Of a stretch of 42,835 nucleotides of DNA, positions 8,428 through 16,577 are shown piece after piece. The notes under the pieces are model-generated. The model was not told the DNA's origin. It saw nothing but the letters and a program-made list of their open reading frames with translations, and made no database searches. Where the stretch lies: positions 1 to 42,835 of the forward strand of contig CAZELP010000015.1 of NCBI GenBank assembly GCA_964513205.1, written 5' to 3'. The DNA is from JAGVJT01 sp964513205 (GTDB lineage Bacteria; Pseudomonadota; Gammaproteobacteria; Legionellales; Legionellaceae). Position 1 is the stretch's first letter. The number at the start of each line of letters is the position of its first letter. A program made the position numbers and the translations under genes.

Positions 8428-9529
8428 CGCACAAGCTCCGTTTGCAAAAATAGCGTTCATAAACAGCTTGATATTGATCGATCATCAAATCAGCTGAAAA
8501 ATAAGATCGAATATGATGATGAGCATCCATGCCCATTTTTTTTGCTTTATCAACATCAAAGCACAACGAACAAATTTTTTCAGAAAAAGTATTGATATCT
8601 CCAGATGAAACCAATATCCCTGTTTTTTGATCTTCAATAATTTCGACAAGTCCCCCAACAGCACTGGCTATAACCGGCTTTCCAAATAAGCCCGCTTCTA
8701 AAGCAACTAAGCCAAAACTTTCATACAATGAAGGAATTAAAACAATCGATACGGTTTTTAAAATAGCCAAACAATCCGATTGTGGCAAAGACGGGAACCA
8801 CTGTATTGAGTTTTGAATACCTAACGAAATTGACAATTTCTCTAAGTTCTTCTTTTCTGGCCCATCACCAACCATAATCAGTATGGAGTTAGGAATTTTT
8901 TTTAATGAAAGCGCAAATGCCCGAATTGCAACATCATAAGCTTTTTCATAAGTTAGTCTTCCAAGACATAAAAATCGCGGAGGAGAAAATACAGGTGGCT
9001 CAAAAACAAACTGTGGAATTTCAATTCCATTATAAATCAAGAAAGTTTTGTGACTTGCTCCAGCTACTTCCAATGAAACAGATTTTAAATATTGAGAAAC
9101 ACACACAACAGCATCGGCTCGATTCACCCATTGTCGATAAGATGGCATTGTTTCTTCACACAACAATCCATGCGTTGTCATCACAAGAGGAATTTTGATA
9201 AATTTATCTAATAGAGCCAAGTAGATTAAGTTTGCATTTACAGTATATTGCAAATGTAAAATATCAGGAGCAACTTGTTTTAATACTTCGTGTATTTTTT
9301 TACAAATACTCAATTGTTGATGACCGGTTGAAATTTGAGCACTTTGAAAACGATAAATTGAAATGCCATTGATACATTCATTATACATATCGACTATATC
9401 GGTCTGAAAAGTGAACACTATAACCTGATGTCCATTTCGTTTTAATCTCAAGGCCAATGTGCTTGTAAATGACTCAATACCACCAATTGCCGGCCAAAAT
9501 CCGCCAGGAAGCCATATTAAAATCTTCAT
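8408..9529 (-). CDS. Family 4 glycosyltransferase
   Basis: A 373-residue GT-B enzyme. The N-terminal PGGFWPAIGGIESF is the glycine-rich loop of GT4 proteins (PF13439), and the C-terminal domain (PF00534) carries the E-x7-E motif in ESFGLVALEAGLFGKPVIAS. It probably transfers a sugar from a nucleotide donor onto the growing glycan at the cytoplasmic face. It is a paralogue of the divergent GT4 at 11097. Its start overlaps the end of the kinase gene by 4 bases. Confidence 0.93.
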   Translation of the reverse strand: MKILIWLPGGFWPAIGGIESFTSTLALRLKRNGHQVIVFTFQTDIVDMYNECINGISIYRFQSAQISTGHQQLSICKKIHEVLKQVAPDILHLQYTVNANLIYLALLDKFIKIPLVMTTHGLLCEETMPSYRQWVNRADAVVCVSQYLKSVSLEVAGASHKTFLIYNGIEIPQFVFEPPVFSPPRFLCLGRLTYEKAYDVAIRAFALSLKKIPNSILIMVGDGPEKKNLEKLSISLGIQNSIQWFPSLPQSDCLAILKTVSIVLIPSLYESFGLVALEAGLFGKPVIASAVGGLVEIIEDQKTGILVSSGDINTFSEKICSLCFDVDKAKKMGMDAHHHIRSYFSADLMIDQYQAVYERYFCKRSLCDANLLG

Positions 9530-10563
9530 GAAGTTCTTCCTGATAAAACAGATTCAATTTTTTTGACAATTGAGTTCCGTTCCTCAAACCCCAATATCAA
9601 TTGATAACATGGTATTTTTTTTAGAACGCTAGCATAATGCGTTAGCGTCGGACGGTAAGCGGCTGTCAACTGACAAATTGTACTCGCAGATAAAGCTAAA
9701 GCAGCATCCACTGGTCGACAAGACCTCAGCTCTGTTTTTTCTCCAACACTCAAAACTAAAATTGCTTTTAATGGAAATGATTTCAGAATTTTTTGGGAAG
9801 CAATCTGATATTGAAAAACAAGTGCTTTTTCATGAGCCAGACGCGCTTTATTAACACTATATGACTCAAGATGAGGGAAACGATTTAACGTGGATGGCTC
9901 TAGCTTTAAAGAGTTATACACACTATGAACTGTCGGTTGTTTTTGATTGTCTAATAAACAGTAATCTTCACTCACATAATAAAAATCAGATTCAACACAA
10001 GTCAAAGTGGTTGTTGATTTCCCTGAGCCACTTTTCCCCGCCAACAGTACACCGCCATCTGGATATCCAACCGCGCCAGCATGAGTTAACTCCATCTGAT
10101 GTCGACGCATCCAACATCCTAAAATACGTTGTAGAGGAGAACCTGCAACCCACCAAGGTAAATGCTTTAAACTACGTACCCAGTAAATCGCTGTTTTTTC
10201 ATAAAAATTAACAAAATTCAATGCACCGTCATGATGATTATAAAATGTCAAAAGATGAGGCTGGCTAAAAGCTGAAATCTCTCCTCTAGACTGAATGCTT
10301 GATTCATAACCACGCAGCATTTTCAAAGGTCGCTCAACAGACTCGTGATCAGCTACATAAATTAAGAAATCCCATGTAAATTGCTCAGGAATAGACAAAT
10401 GTTCAAATGCAGGAGTTAACAATGGAAGCATTCGTTCATCTGTAAAAACAATACACAACACTGAGCCTGCGATAGAATAAAATCGCCTTGAAAAATCTTT
10501 CTTTGCTTCGAGATTTTTAATTAAAGAGTAAGCCGTTTTATAAAAAGTAGTCGACGTTATCAT
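9526..10563 (-). CDS. HPr-kinase-like P-loop protein
   Basis: 345 residues. A C-terminal kinase-like domain begins near residue 155 with RRHQMELTHAGAVG, followed by Walker A GKSGSGKST (176-184) and an acidic SED at 198-200. This is the arrangement of HPr serine kinase-like proteins that act outside the phosphotransferase system. Relatives phosphorylate RiPP precursors such as lasso peptides or accompany PqqD-like proteins in glycan clusters. The N-terminal 140 residues are unassigned. The true HPr kinase signature region is not recognisable, so a role in carbon catabolite control is unlikely. It lies 2 bases after the PqqD-like gene and overlaps the GT4 gene by 4 bases. Substrate unknown: a peptide, a protein or a glycan intermediate are all possible. 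Confidence 0.83.
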   Translation of the reverse strand: MITSTTFYKTAYSLIKNLEAKKDFSRRFYSIAGSVLCIVFTDERMLPLLTPAFEHLSIPEQFTWDFLIYVADHESVERPLKMLRGYESSIQSRGEISAFSQPHLLTFYNHHDGALNFVNFYEKTAIYWVRSLKHLPWWVAGSPLQRILGCWMRRHQMELTHAGAVGYPDGGVLLAGKSGSGKSTTTLTCVESDFYYVSEDYCLLDNQKQPTVHSVYNSLKLEPSTLNRFPHLESYSVNKARLAHEKALVFQYQIASQKILKSFPLKAILVLSVGEKTELRSCRPVDAALALSASTICQLTAAYRPTLTHYASVLKKIPCYQLILGFEERNSIVKKIESVLSGRTS

Positions 10564-10565
10564 TC

Positions 10566-11018
10566 TTATTCATTTTCAAGAACAGGCAGAGGATAGCGAT
10601 TGGGCCATCCATGCTCGTCCACCTCATGAATCGGATCGATCAATAAAAGATTTTCCATATCAGTATATTTTTTAAGTTCAGGTCTTTGATAATCGATTTT
10701 ATCCAATTGAATTGAATGAAGTACTGAGGGAAAAGCAGGAGCGCTGGCACGGATGATCAAAAACTCTTCTTCTAACGTACACAAAAAGAAGTTCACATCA
10801 GAAACAATATCCTCCACCTGTTTTTGATAATATGAAGCGACTGTTTTTAAAATATCCTCATAACTCAAACCATTTTCTATCATCAACCAGATGGGCGCGC
10901 TGATACCAGAAATATCATAGTAATACCCATTATCCAAGTTGATAGCGATGATGTCTTGTTCAATTTCTTCCCAAATTACGTTCGGTTTACTCACACTAAA
11001 GTAGAGAGCACTGTTCAT
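10566..11018 (-). CDS. PqqD-like RRE protein with a leader-like C-terminal tail
   Basis: 150 residues. Residues about 8-95 match the PqqD/RRE winged-helix fold: INLDNGYYYDISGISAPIW, then ILKTVASYYQK and a final helix reaching LEEEFLII. This domain binds leader peptides in RiPP pathways. Residues 110-150 form a distinct tail that starts YQRPELKKYTD, like the YxxP-x-L motif of lasso-type leaders, and continues LLLIDPIHEVDEHGWP. GGATGG lies 6 bases upstream of the ATG. It is the first gene of the seven-gene operon. The domain call is firm; the RiPP reading of the tail is inference. No lasso cyclase (asparagine synthetase-like) or B2 protease is present in the window. Confidence 0.85.
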   Translation of the reverse strand: MNSALYFSVSKPNVIWEEIEQDIIAINLDNGYYYDISGISAPIWLMIENGLSYEDILKTVASYYQKQVEDIVSDVNFFLCTLEEEFLIIRASAPAFPSVLHSIQLDKIDYQRPELKKYTDMENLLLIDPIHEVDEHGWPNRYPLPVLENE

Positions 11019-11096
11019 ATATTACCATCCATAGTATATTGAGAGCATTTTTTGTAACACAGGATATTGTGAAAGTCTATTAAAAAAGGATCTTCA

Positions 11097-12209
11097 ATGA
11101 AAGTACTGCTTTGGTCAGAAGGATTTTGGCCCCATGTTGGTGGAATAGAACGTTTTTCAGAACAGCTGATGCTCGGATTGATGGAGCGAGGATTCGAATT
11201 TACAGTTATTACATCAACACGAGAAAATACCACTACAGAAGATAATTATCACGGAATTCCAATTTTTCGAGTCCCCATGCGAAGAGGTCTTCAAGGAGAT
11301 ATTCGTGCATTAAAATTCACGTTGAATAAAATTAAGGAAATCAAAGAAAAATTCAACCCCAACCTTAATCACTTGAACGTTGCAGGACCTTCTTTTTTCT
11401 ATCACTTAAAAACATTGCAGTATCAAATATCGCCTACAGTATTTACTTTTCACTATCTTCCTCCACCAAGTCCAAATCAACTGTTATCAGAAATGTTAGA
11501 AAAATCTGACTGGATAACCGGCGTATCACAAATAACACTAAAGCATATTCGAGAATTCATGCCCAACATCACGAATCGAAGCTCGTATATTTATAATGGG
11601 TTACAAAAACCATCGATTTTATCGACACCATTTTCAACAAAATCCAATTGTCTTTTAAGTTGGGGACGCCTTGTCCCAAATAAGGGTTTCGATCGGGCAT
11701 TAGAAGCTTTCGCAAAAATTTCCCCATACTATCCTGAATTACGTTATCGATTGATTGGCGACGGTCCTGATAAAAACCGCTTAACAGATTTGATTTACCA
11801 ATTAAATATTCAAGATAAAGTTGATTTTTCCGGCAAGCATTGCTCCGAGCAAGAATTGTTTGAGGCCATTCGTGATTGCAGGTTCGTGATTATCCCATCA
11901 CACGACACAACAGAAACATTTGGTTTATCTGCACTAGAAGCCATGCAAATGGAACGCCCTGTAATTACAACAATAAATCCCGGATTAAACGAGGTTGTTG
12001 CTCATGAAAAAACCGGACTTTTATTTCACATGAACTCTGTTGAATCATTAGAAAAAACGATTATTCGGCTTTTAAACAATCACGGCGAAGCGTCAGCATA
12101 CGCACTTGCAGGCAAAAAACAAGCCGAAAAAAATTTTACGATTGAATCTATGCTAACAAGTTACGAGTCATTATTCAAAACGACGCATGAACGCTTCATG
12201 CGAGGCTAG
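11097..12209 (+). CDS. Family 4 glycosyltransferase, divergent from the exporter operon
   Basis: A 370-residue GT-B enzyme. The N-terminal SEGFWPHVGGIERFSEQL closely parallels that of the GT4 at 8408, and the E-x7-E motif sits in ETFGLSALEAMQMERPVI. It probably works on the same glycan as the operon on the other strand, with which it shares a 78-base intergenic region. AAAGGA lies 6 bases before the ATG. Its 3' end overlaps the convergent dnaQ gene by 39 bases. Sugar specificity cannot be read from the sequence. Confidence 0.92.
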   Translation: MKVLLWSEGFWPHVGGIERFSEQLMLGLMERGFEFTVITSTRENTTTEDNYHGIPIFRVPMRRGLQGDIRALKFTLNKIKEIKEKFNPNLNHLNVAGPSFFYHLKTLQYQISPTVFTFHYLPPPSPNQLLSEMLEKSDWITGVSQITLKHIREFMPNITNRSSYIYNGLQKPSILSTPFSTKSNCLLSWGRLVPNKGFDRALEAFAKISPYYPELRYRLIGDGPDKNRLTDLIYQLNIQDKVDFSGKHCSEQELFEAIRDCRFVIIPSHDTTETFGLSALEAMQMERPVITTINPGLNEVVAHEKTGLLFHMNSVESLEKTIIRLLNNHGEASAYALAGKKQAEKNFTIESMLTSYESLFKTTHERFMRG

Positions 12210-12842
12210 TTCGCTTTCGTTGGCATAAATCACTTTTGTTTGCTGATGTTTGTTTGTTTTCATCTGATTTTTTTCTGTCTGGGGCATTTTTTTAGGACTA
12301 TCCTGCGTACCAAACATATCCAACTGCCCCCCTGTCATTGCAAGATACACATATGCTAAAAGCTCGGCATCCAATAATGCGCCATGCAACTGTCTATTGC
12401 TATTGTTTACACCATAACGTTTGCATAACGCATCTAAATTATTTTTTTGACCAGGGTGCTTTTGTTTGGCTAATACCAAAGTATCGATGACTGCACATCG
12501 CTCATGAAAATCAAATGATGAACCAATGTGTTGAAGCTCAGATAAAATAAACCCAACATCAAATGGCGCATTGTGGATAATAAGCTCAGCATCATCAATA
12601 AAACTCAAAAACTCATCTGAAACATCTTGAAATAAAGGTTTATCCAATAAAAAATCATTCGTAATGCCATGCACCTTGATTGCATCTGGTTCAATTTCAC
12701 GTAAAGGATTCAAATAAACATGAAACTGTCGCCCTGTGAGCTGGCGATTAAGCAATTCAAGACACCCAATCTCAATCACACGATGACCTCGTTTAGGATC
12801 TAAGCCTGTAGTTTCTGTATCCAATACAATTTGTCGCATCAC
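12171..12842 (-). CDS. dnaQ: DNA polymerase III epsilon subunit (3'-5' exonuclease)
   Basis: Proofreading subunit of the replicative polymerase, 223 residues. Exo I is VLDTETTGLDP with both catalytic acids, Exo II is IIHNAPFDVGF, and Exo III is HGALLDAELLA. The polar linker after residue 175 and the final SELASHEAFMRRFE match the C-terminal segment that binds the alpha subunit in gammaproteobacterial epsilon proteins. The start overlaps the rnhA stop by 4 bases. The two genes therefore form an operon; in E. coli the same pair is divergent. Confidence 0.96.
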   Translation of the reverse strand: MMRQIVLDTETTGLDPKRGHRVIEIGCLELLNRQLTGRQFHVYLNPLREIEPDAIKVHGITNDFLLDKPLFQDVSDEFLSFIDDAELIIHNAPFDVGFILSELQHIGSSFDFHERCAVIDTLVLAKQKHPGQKNNLDALCKRYGVNNSNRQLHGALLDAELLAYVYLAMTGGQLDMFGTQDSPKKMPQTEKNQMKTNKHQQTKVIYANESELASHEAFMRRFE

Positions 12843-13285
12843 ATCCTCTTTTTCTGTAGATATTGATCCATCGCTTCGTTTGCCAAGGCATCAACTCGTT
12901 CGTTTTCTGGATGACCAGAATGCCCTTTCACCCAATGCCAATTGATATGATGTAAACTTGAAAGCTCGTCTAATTTCTGCCATAAGTCTACATTTTTAAC
13001 CGGCTTATTGTTAGAAGCTTTCCAATTTTTCTTTTTCCACTGTGATAACCAAGAAGTCATACCGAGTCGCAGGTATTGAGAATCCGTGTAAAGATCAACC
13101 TCGCACGAGCGTTTTAAAGCGGAAAGTCCTTCAATAGCAGCAGTCAGCTCCATTCGATTGTTTGTCGTGTCTTCTGAAATACCGCTCAGCGTCTTCTCGA
13201 CATCCTGAAAACGCAACAAGGCAGCCCAAGCACCAAGTCCAGGATTCCCTCGGCACGCGCCGTCAGTGTAGACCTCAACACGCAT
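12839..13285 (-). CDS. rnhA: Ribonuclease HI
   Basis: Degrades the RNA strand of RNA-DNA hybrids. The catalytic carboxylates are present: Asp in YTDGACRGNPG, Glu in NNRMELTAA, Asp in LYTDSQYL and Asp in NERVDALANEA, with the catalytic histidine in KGHSGHPENE. The start is placed at MRVEVYTDG by analogy with the family N-terminus. Upstream in-frame ATG (13294) and GTG (13297) codons would add three or four residues, and none has a clear ribosome binding site. Length is about 148 residues. It is co-transcribed with dnaQ. Confidence 0.96.
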   Translation of the reverse strand: MRVEVYTDGACRGNPGLGAWAALLRFQDVEKTLSGISEDTTNNRMELTAAIEGLSALKRSCEVDLYTDSQYLRLGMTSWLSQWKKKNWKASNNKPVKNVDLWQKLDELSSLHHINWHWVKGHSGHPENERVDALANEAMDQYLQKKRM

Positions 13286-13315
13286 AATGCACATCACTTA
13301 TAAAAAGATAAAGTT

Positions 13316-13352
13316 TATCATATTGTGATATAAATTATCACTATGCTACACT
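13316..13352 (+). promoter_or_regulatory. Promoter of the POT gene with three phased half-sites
   Basis: A -35-like TTGTGA (13323-13328) and a -10-like TACACT (13347-13352) are separated by 18 bases. In the same place, TATCA (13316-13320), TGATA (13326-13330) and TATCA (13336-13340) recur exactly every 10 bases in alternating orientation. The second pair forms GTGATA-N5-TATCAC (13325-13341) between -35 and -10. This looks like an operator for a dimeric regulator. The regulator is unknown. Confidence 0.5.
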
Positions 13353-13381
13353 GCCGTTTTTTACTCCATCGGAGTTCATGA

Positions 13382-14812
13382 ATGACTGAAAAACATCCCC
13401 GTTCTTTGCGTATTTTTTTTCTGACAGAAATGTGGGAAAGATATGGTTTTTACGTCGTGCAAACCTTACTGGCACTTTACCTAGCTCTTCATTTTAAGTG
13501 GCCAGATCATGATATTTATGCATTGGTTGGCTCCTTTACTGCATTGACTTACATTTCACCTGTTTTAGGTGGATGGATTGCAGATCATCTCATTGGGCAA
13601 AAACGTTCAACATTGCTCGGTGCAAGCTTTTTATTTTTAAGCTATCTTCTGTTTGCTTTTCATGCATCAGGTCATTACCTTATGATTGCATTAAGTGGCA
13701 TCGCGGTTGGGACGGGCCTACTGAAATCGAATATTTCTTCTCTTCTGGGGAATGAATATTCCATGGCCTCGCCACTTAGAGAAAGCGGCTTTACCATATT
13801 TTATATGGGCGTTACAACCGGTATTATCTTTGGAACAACGCTACCCAGCTTACTAAACGAACACTTTGGGTGGTCTGCTTCATTTTTTAGCGCAGCATTG
13901 GGGCTGATTTTTGCATTCGTCATTTTTGCATCTGGTGTTAAGCTTCTTAAAATTCGTGACTATCATCCCTACCAATTTAATATCAAAAAAACAATACAGG
14001 CAATCGCTTTGATCTCAACCATGGGCATCATTGCATTTGTAATTTTATCTTTTCCAAGCCTTGGTAACATCGCTTTTATCAGCACCATATTACTGTCCGC
14101 TTGGTACGTACTTCACTCCGCCAGAAAAGAGCCCAAAGAACAGGCAAAAAAAACAGTCTCCATTTTGTTTTTTTGTATTATTTCGGCCATATTTTGGGCG
14201 TTTTACTTTCAGATGTTTTTGTCTTTCACACTGTTTATCACGCGCGTCGTTGATCCAACAGTGTTCAACTTTTCCTTCCATGCGCCGTATTATGTCGCCA
14301 TTCAAAGTGTTGGCATGATTTTGATTGGGTGTTTTTTATCTCGTCGACGTTCAAAGCCGTCAACCTCGGCTCAAGGTATTGCGGCCGCAAATAAATTTTT
14401 ATCTGCTATTTTTATCACAACAATCGCTTTTGGATGGTTGGCCTACATTGCCCAAATGAGCCTAAGTGCGAATGGAACAATTGCGGTATTTTATATGATT
14501 CCCGTCTATCTTGCGTTCTCTGCAGCAGAACTTCTGCTTTCTCCAGTTGGCTTAAGTGCAATCACTTTGTTGGCTAGTCGAAAACGAGTCAGTACAATGA
14601 TGGGAATTTTCTTTGTATCCCTTGGAATAGGTGGGTTTTTAGGCGGAAAACTTGCCAATTATACGGCTATCACACCACAAGAAATGACATTGCCATTGCT
14701 AAAAACGCATTACGCCGCTGGATATTTAACTTTGTTTAAAATTGCATGCGTGGCATTGCTGGTCTGCTACTTCTTAAAATGTATTATCCAATGGCTTCTA
14801 CGTGATAACTAA
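13382..14812 (+). CDS. Proton-coupled oligopeptide transporter (POT/PTR2 family)
   Basis: A 476-residue MFS-fold inner-membrane protein with about 12-14 hydrophobic segments that takes up di- and tripeptides using the proton gradient. The N-terminal EMWERYGFYVVQTLL contains the ExxER motif of POT transporters, essential for proton coupling. The segment LSPVLGGWIADHLIGQKRST follows it. The second half ends with the usual GIGGFLGGKLANY. ATCGGAG lies 3 bases upstream of the ATG. The gene is alone, divergent from rnhA, with an operator-like repeat in its promoter. Peptide uptake would suit a bacterium living on host amino acids. Confidence 0.93.
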   Translation: MTEKHPRSLRIFFLTEMWERYGFYVVQTLLALYLALHFKWPDHDIYALVGSFTALTYISPVLGGWIADHLIGQKRSTLLGASFLFLSYLLFAFHASGHYLMIALSGIAVGTGLLKSNISSLLGNEYSMASPLRESGFTIFYMGVTTGIIFGTTLPSLLNEHFGWSASFFSAALGLIFAFVIFASGVKLLKIRDYHPYQFNIKKTIQAIALISTMGIIAFVILSFPSLGNIAFISTILLSAWYVLHSARKEPKEQAKKTVSILFFCIISAIFWAFYFQMFLSFTLFITRVVDPTVFNFSFHAPYYVAIQSVGMILIGCFLSRRRSKPSTSAQGIAAANKFLSAIFITTIAFGWLAYIAQMSLSANGTIAVFYMIPVYLAFSAAELLLSPVGLSAITLLASRKRVSTMMGIFFVSLGIGGFLGGKLANYTAITPQEMTLPLLKTHYAAGYLTLFKIACVALLVCYFLKCIIQWLLRDN

Positions 14813-14831
14813 AACATCGAGGTCGATTGAA

Positions 14832-14868
14832 ATTTGTCAGCTTTGATCCTGAGTCAAAGCTGACAAAT
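14832..14868. terminator. Perfect 15-bp inverted repeat between convergent genes
   Basis: The left arm (14832-14846, ATTTGTCAGCTTTGA) and right arm (14854-14868) are exact reverse complements around a 7-base loop. The right arm encodes the last four residues and stop codon of zapD. Neither side has a clear T-tract, so it could be a bidirectional 3'-end stabiliser and not a classical intrinsic terminator. Confidence 0.6.
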
Positions 14869-15603
14869 AGATAAATCGAGAGAGGTTTCTTGATAAGTCA
14901 CCTCTCGCATACTTGAGGCTTCGCATAGTCTTAAACTGAAGCCATGGTGACCTGCTTGCATCTTTGGAACAAGCAAGCTATTTTTTTTCATGCGCAGCAT
15001 GATAAGCAGACAAGAGGTTGTTCTTGCCGGTAATGGACACTGATAAAAGCCATTGTTCAATACGATTGTTTCAAAGCTGGCTGCTTCTCTAAAAAGAGAG
15101 AGATAGGCGGAAACTGTATCGTTTAAATTTTTAAGTTGCTTTAACCAACGCTCCAAGTCAGCCTGCCTGACCTCTGGTTTATTTTCAAGCCAAAATAAAA
15201 GCTGAGGTGAATACAACTCACCGTCAATGCTGTGTGATGACTGAACCAAACGCATGGACTGTAAAAATGGATCGAGATGAATATTTTCCCCGAAACGCCC
15301 AGACATATGACTTAAAACTTGAATTTGGACAAAGAGTTTTGCGAAAGCTTTGTTTGACAAAGTAATGAGAGACTTATTTAATCCATGCTCGATTCGCAAG
15401 AACTCTTTCAAAAATCGACTTTTAAGCTCCGGCTTTTCTATGAGCTTCATGATTTCAAAAATGTTATTTAAAGCATAGTGATGAATAACAGGATGTTTTT
15501 CTAAAGAAGCTTCTTCTATCGTTTGCATGAGCTTTTCGATACACAAAGAAACTTTGGGTAAATAATGAGTAGCCAGCTGAAAAATAATGGTATCGTTATG
15601 CAT
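14854..15603 (-). CDS. zapD: Cell division protein ZapD
   Basis: 249 residues, cytoplasmic, binds FtsZ and bundles protofilaments at the Z-ring. The sequence matches ZapD (YacF, DUF1342): an alpha-helical N-terminal part containing EFLRIEHGL, and a C-terminal beta-rich part with YQCPLPARTTSCLLIMLRM and MQAGHHGFSLRL, the counterpart of the GHHWLSIRF segment in E. coli. In many gammaproteobacteria zapD sits with coaE and yacG; here neither is adjacent. The stop codon lies inside the long hairpin shared with the convergent transporter gene. Confidence 0.93.
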   Translation of the reverse strand: MHNDTIIFQLATHYLPKVSLCIEKLMQTIEEASLEKHPVIHHYALNNIFEIMKLIEKPELKSRFLKEFLRIEHGLNKSLITLSNKAFAKLFVQIQVLSHMSGRFGENIHLDPFLQSMRLVQSSHSIDGELYSPQLLFWLENKPEVRQADLERWLKQLKNLNDTVSAYLSLFREAASFETIVLNNGFYQCPLPARTTSCLLIMLRMKKNSLLVPKMQAGHHGFSLRLCEASSMREVTYQETSLDLSICQL

Positions 15604-15651
15604 ATAAGGGTGTCATGCAGAAAATGATCTCAGCAAAGAGTAACACACCCC

Positions 15652-16566
15652 CTAGGGTGTGTCATCCAATCGTCGTGTAGAAGATAAAAAATCTTTTTTA
15701 TCCAAACCCATGGTAATGGCTAACGCACCAGCAACATAAATTGAAGAGTAGGTTCCGACAATAATTCCAATCATCAATGCCAAAGCAAAACCATGTATTG
15801 CTTCTCCTCCATATAGAAACAACGCCACAACAACGCATAATGTCAACACAGAAGTCATAATGGTGCGAGAAAGCGTCTGATTGATTGAGGCGTTCATAAT
15901 TTCAATTGGCGGCAACCGTCTCATTTTTAAGAAATTCTCACGCACTCTGTCGAAAACGACAATTGTGTCGTTGAGTGAATATCCAATCACAGCCAAGAGA
16001 CCTGCAAGTGCTTTTAGATCAAACTCAATATGAAACATTGAGAACAAACCTAAAATCAAAACAGGATCGTGAATCAACGCCACCGCAGAACTAAAAGCCA
16101 GTCGATACTCAAAACGAAGTGCAATATAAATCATCGTGGCAATCAACGAAACCAATATTGCAAGCGCGCCCTTCGTAGCAAGCTCAGCACCGACTTGAGG
16201 ACCAACAAAATCCACGCGCTGTTTCGTTGCACCCGGCAAAGCCTTCATAATAGGTTCTACAAGCATGGCCTGATCCATGTCTTTTTTGGGCGCAATGCTA
16301 ATCAAAATATCATTTGAGCTACCATACTGAATGACTTGCGCCTCTTTAAAACCAATTGAATACAGCTGATTACGCACATCATCTATATTGGCCGGCTTTG
16401 AATAAGTCACCTCAATCTGAGTTCCGCCTGTAAAATCAAGCCCCCAATTGAGCCCGTTTATCATCAAAGCGGCAATTGAAACTAAAAAAATGAGAGCAGA
16501 TAAAAAGGCGGTCCATTTGCGAGCGCCCATAAAATCAACATTTGATTTAGGATTGAAAAACTCCAC
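15652..16566 (-). CDS. secF: Protein translocase subunit SecF
   Basis: 304 residues, inner membrane, RND-like. With SecD it uses the proton gradient to help Sec-dependent proteins leave the channel. TM1 is followed by GLDFTGGTQIEV, the conserved first periplasmic motif, and the C-terminal half has five segments with GYSLNDTIVVFDRVRENF, the SecF signature. It follows secD by 11 bases, in the usual order yajC-secD-secF. The tgt and queA genes that often precede this operon are not here. Confidence 0.97.
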   Translation of the reverse strand: MEFFNPKSNVDFMGARKWTAFLSALIFLVSIAALMINGLNWGLDFTGGTQIEVTYSKPANIDDVRNQLYSIGFKEAQVIQYGSSNDILISIAPKKDMDQAMLVEPIMKALPGATKQRVDFVGPQVGAELATKGALAILVSLIATMIYIALRFEYRLAFSSAVALIHDPVLILGLFSMFHIEFDLKALAGLLAVIGYSLNDTIVVFDRVRENFLKMRRLPPIEIMNASINQTLSRTIMTSVLTLCVVVALFLYGGEAIHGFALALMIGIIVGTYSSIYVAGALAITMGLDKKDFLSSTRRLDDTP

Positions 16567-16577
16567 GCGCTTTCTCC

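Noticed and set aside
9526..10563. True HPr kinase/phosphorylase of carbon catabolite control
   Set aside because: No HPr or PTS genes nearby, unmatched N-terminal half, and the operon context is glycan export.
5062..11018. Complete lasso peptide biosynthesis cluster
   Set aside because: There is no asparagine-synthetase-like cyclase, no transglutaminase-like protease and no free precursor gene in the window.
11015..11233. Minus-strand 72-residue gene in front of the PqqD-like gene
   Set aside because: It lies antisense to the GT4 start and across the divergent promoter; composition is not protein-like. I considered it as a RiPP precursor, but it has no leader motif.
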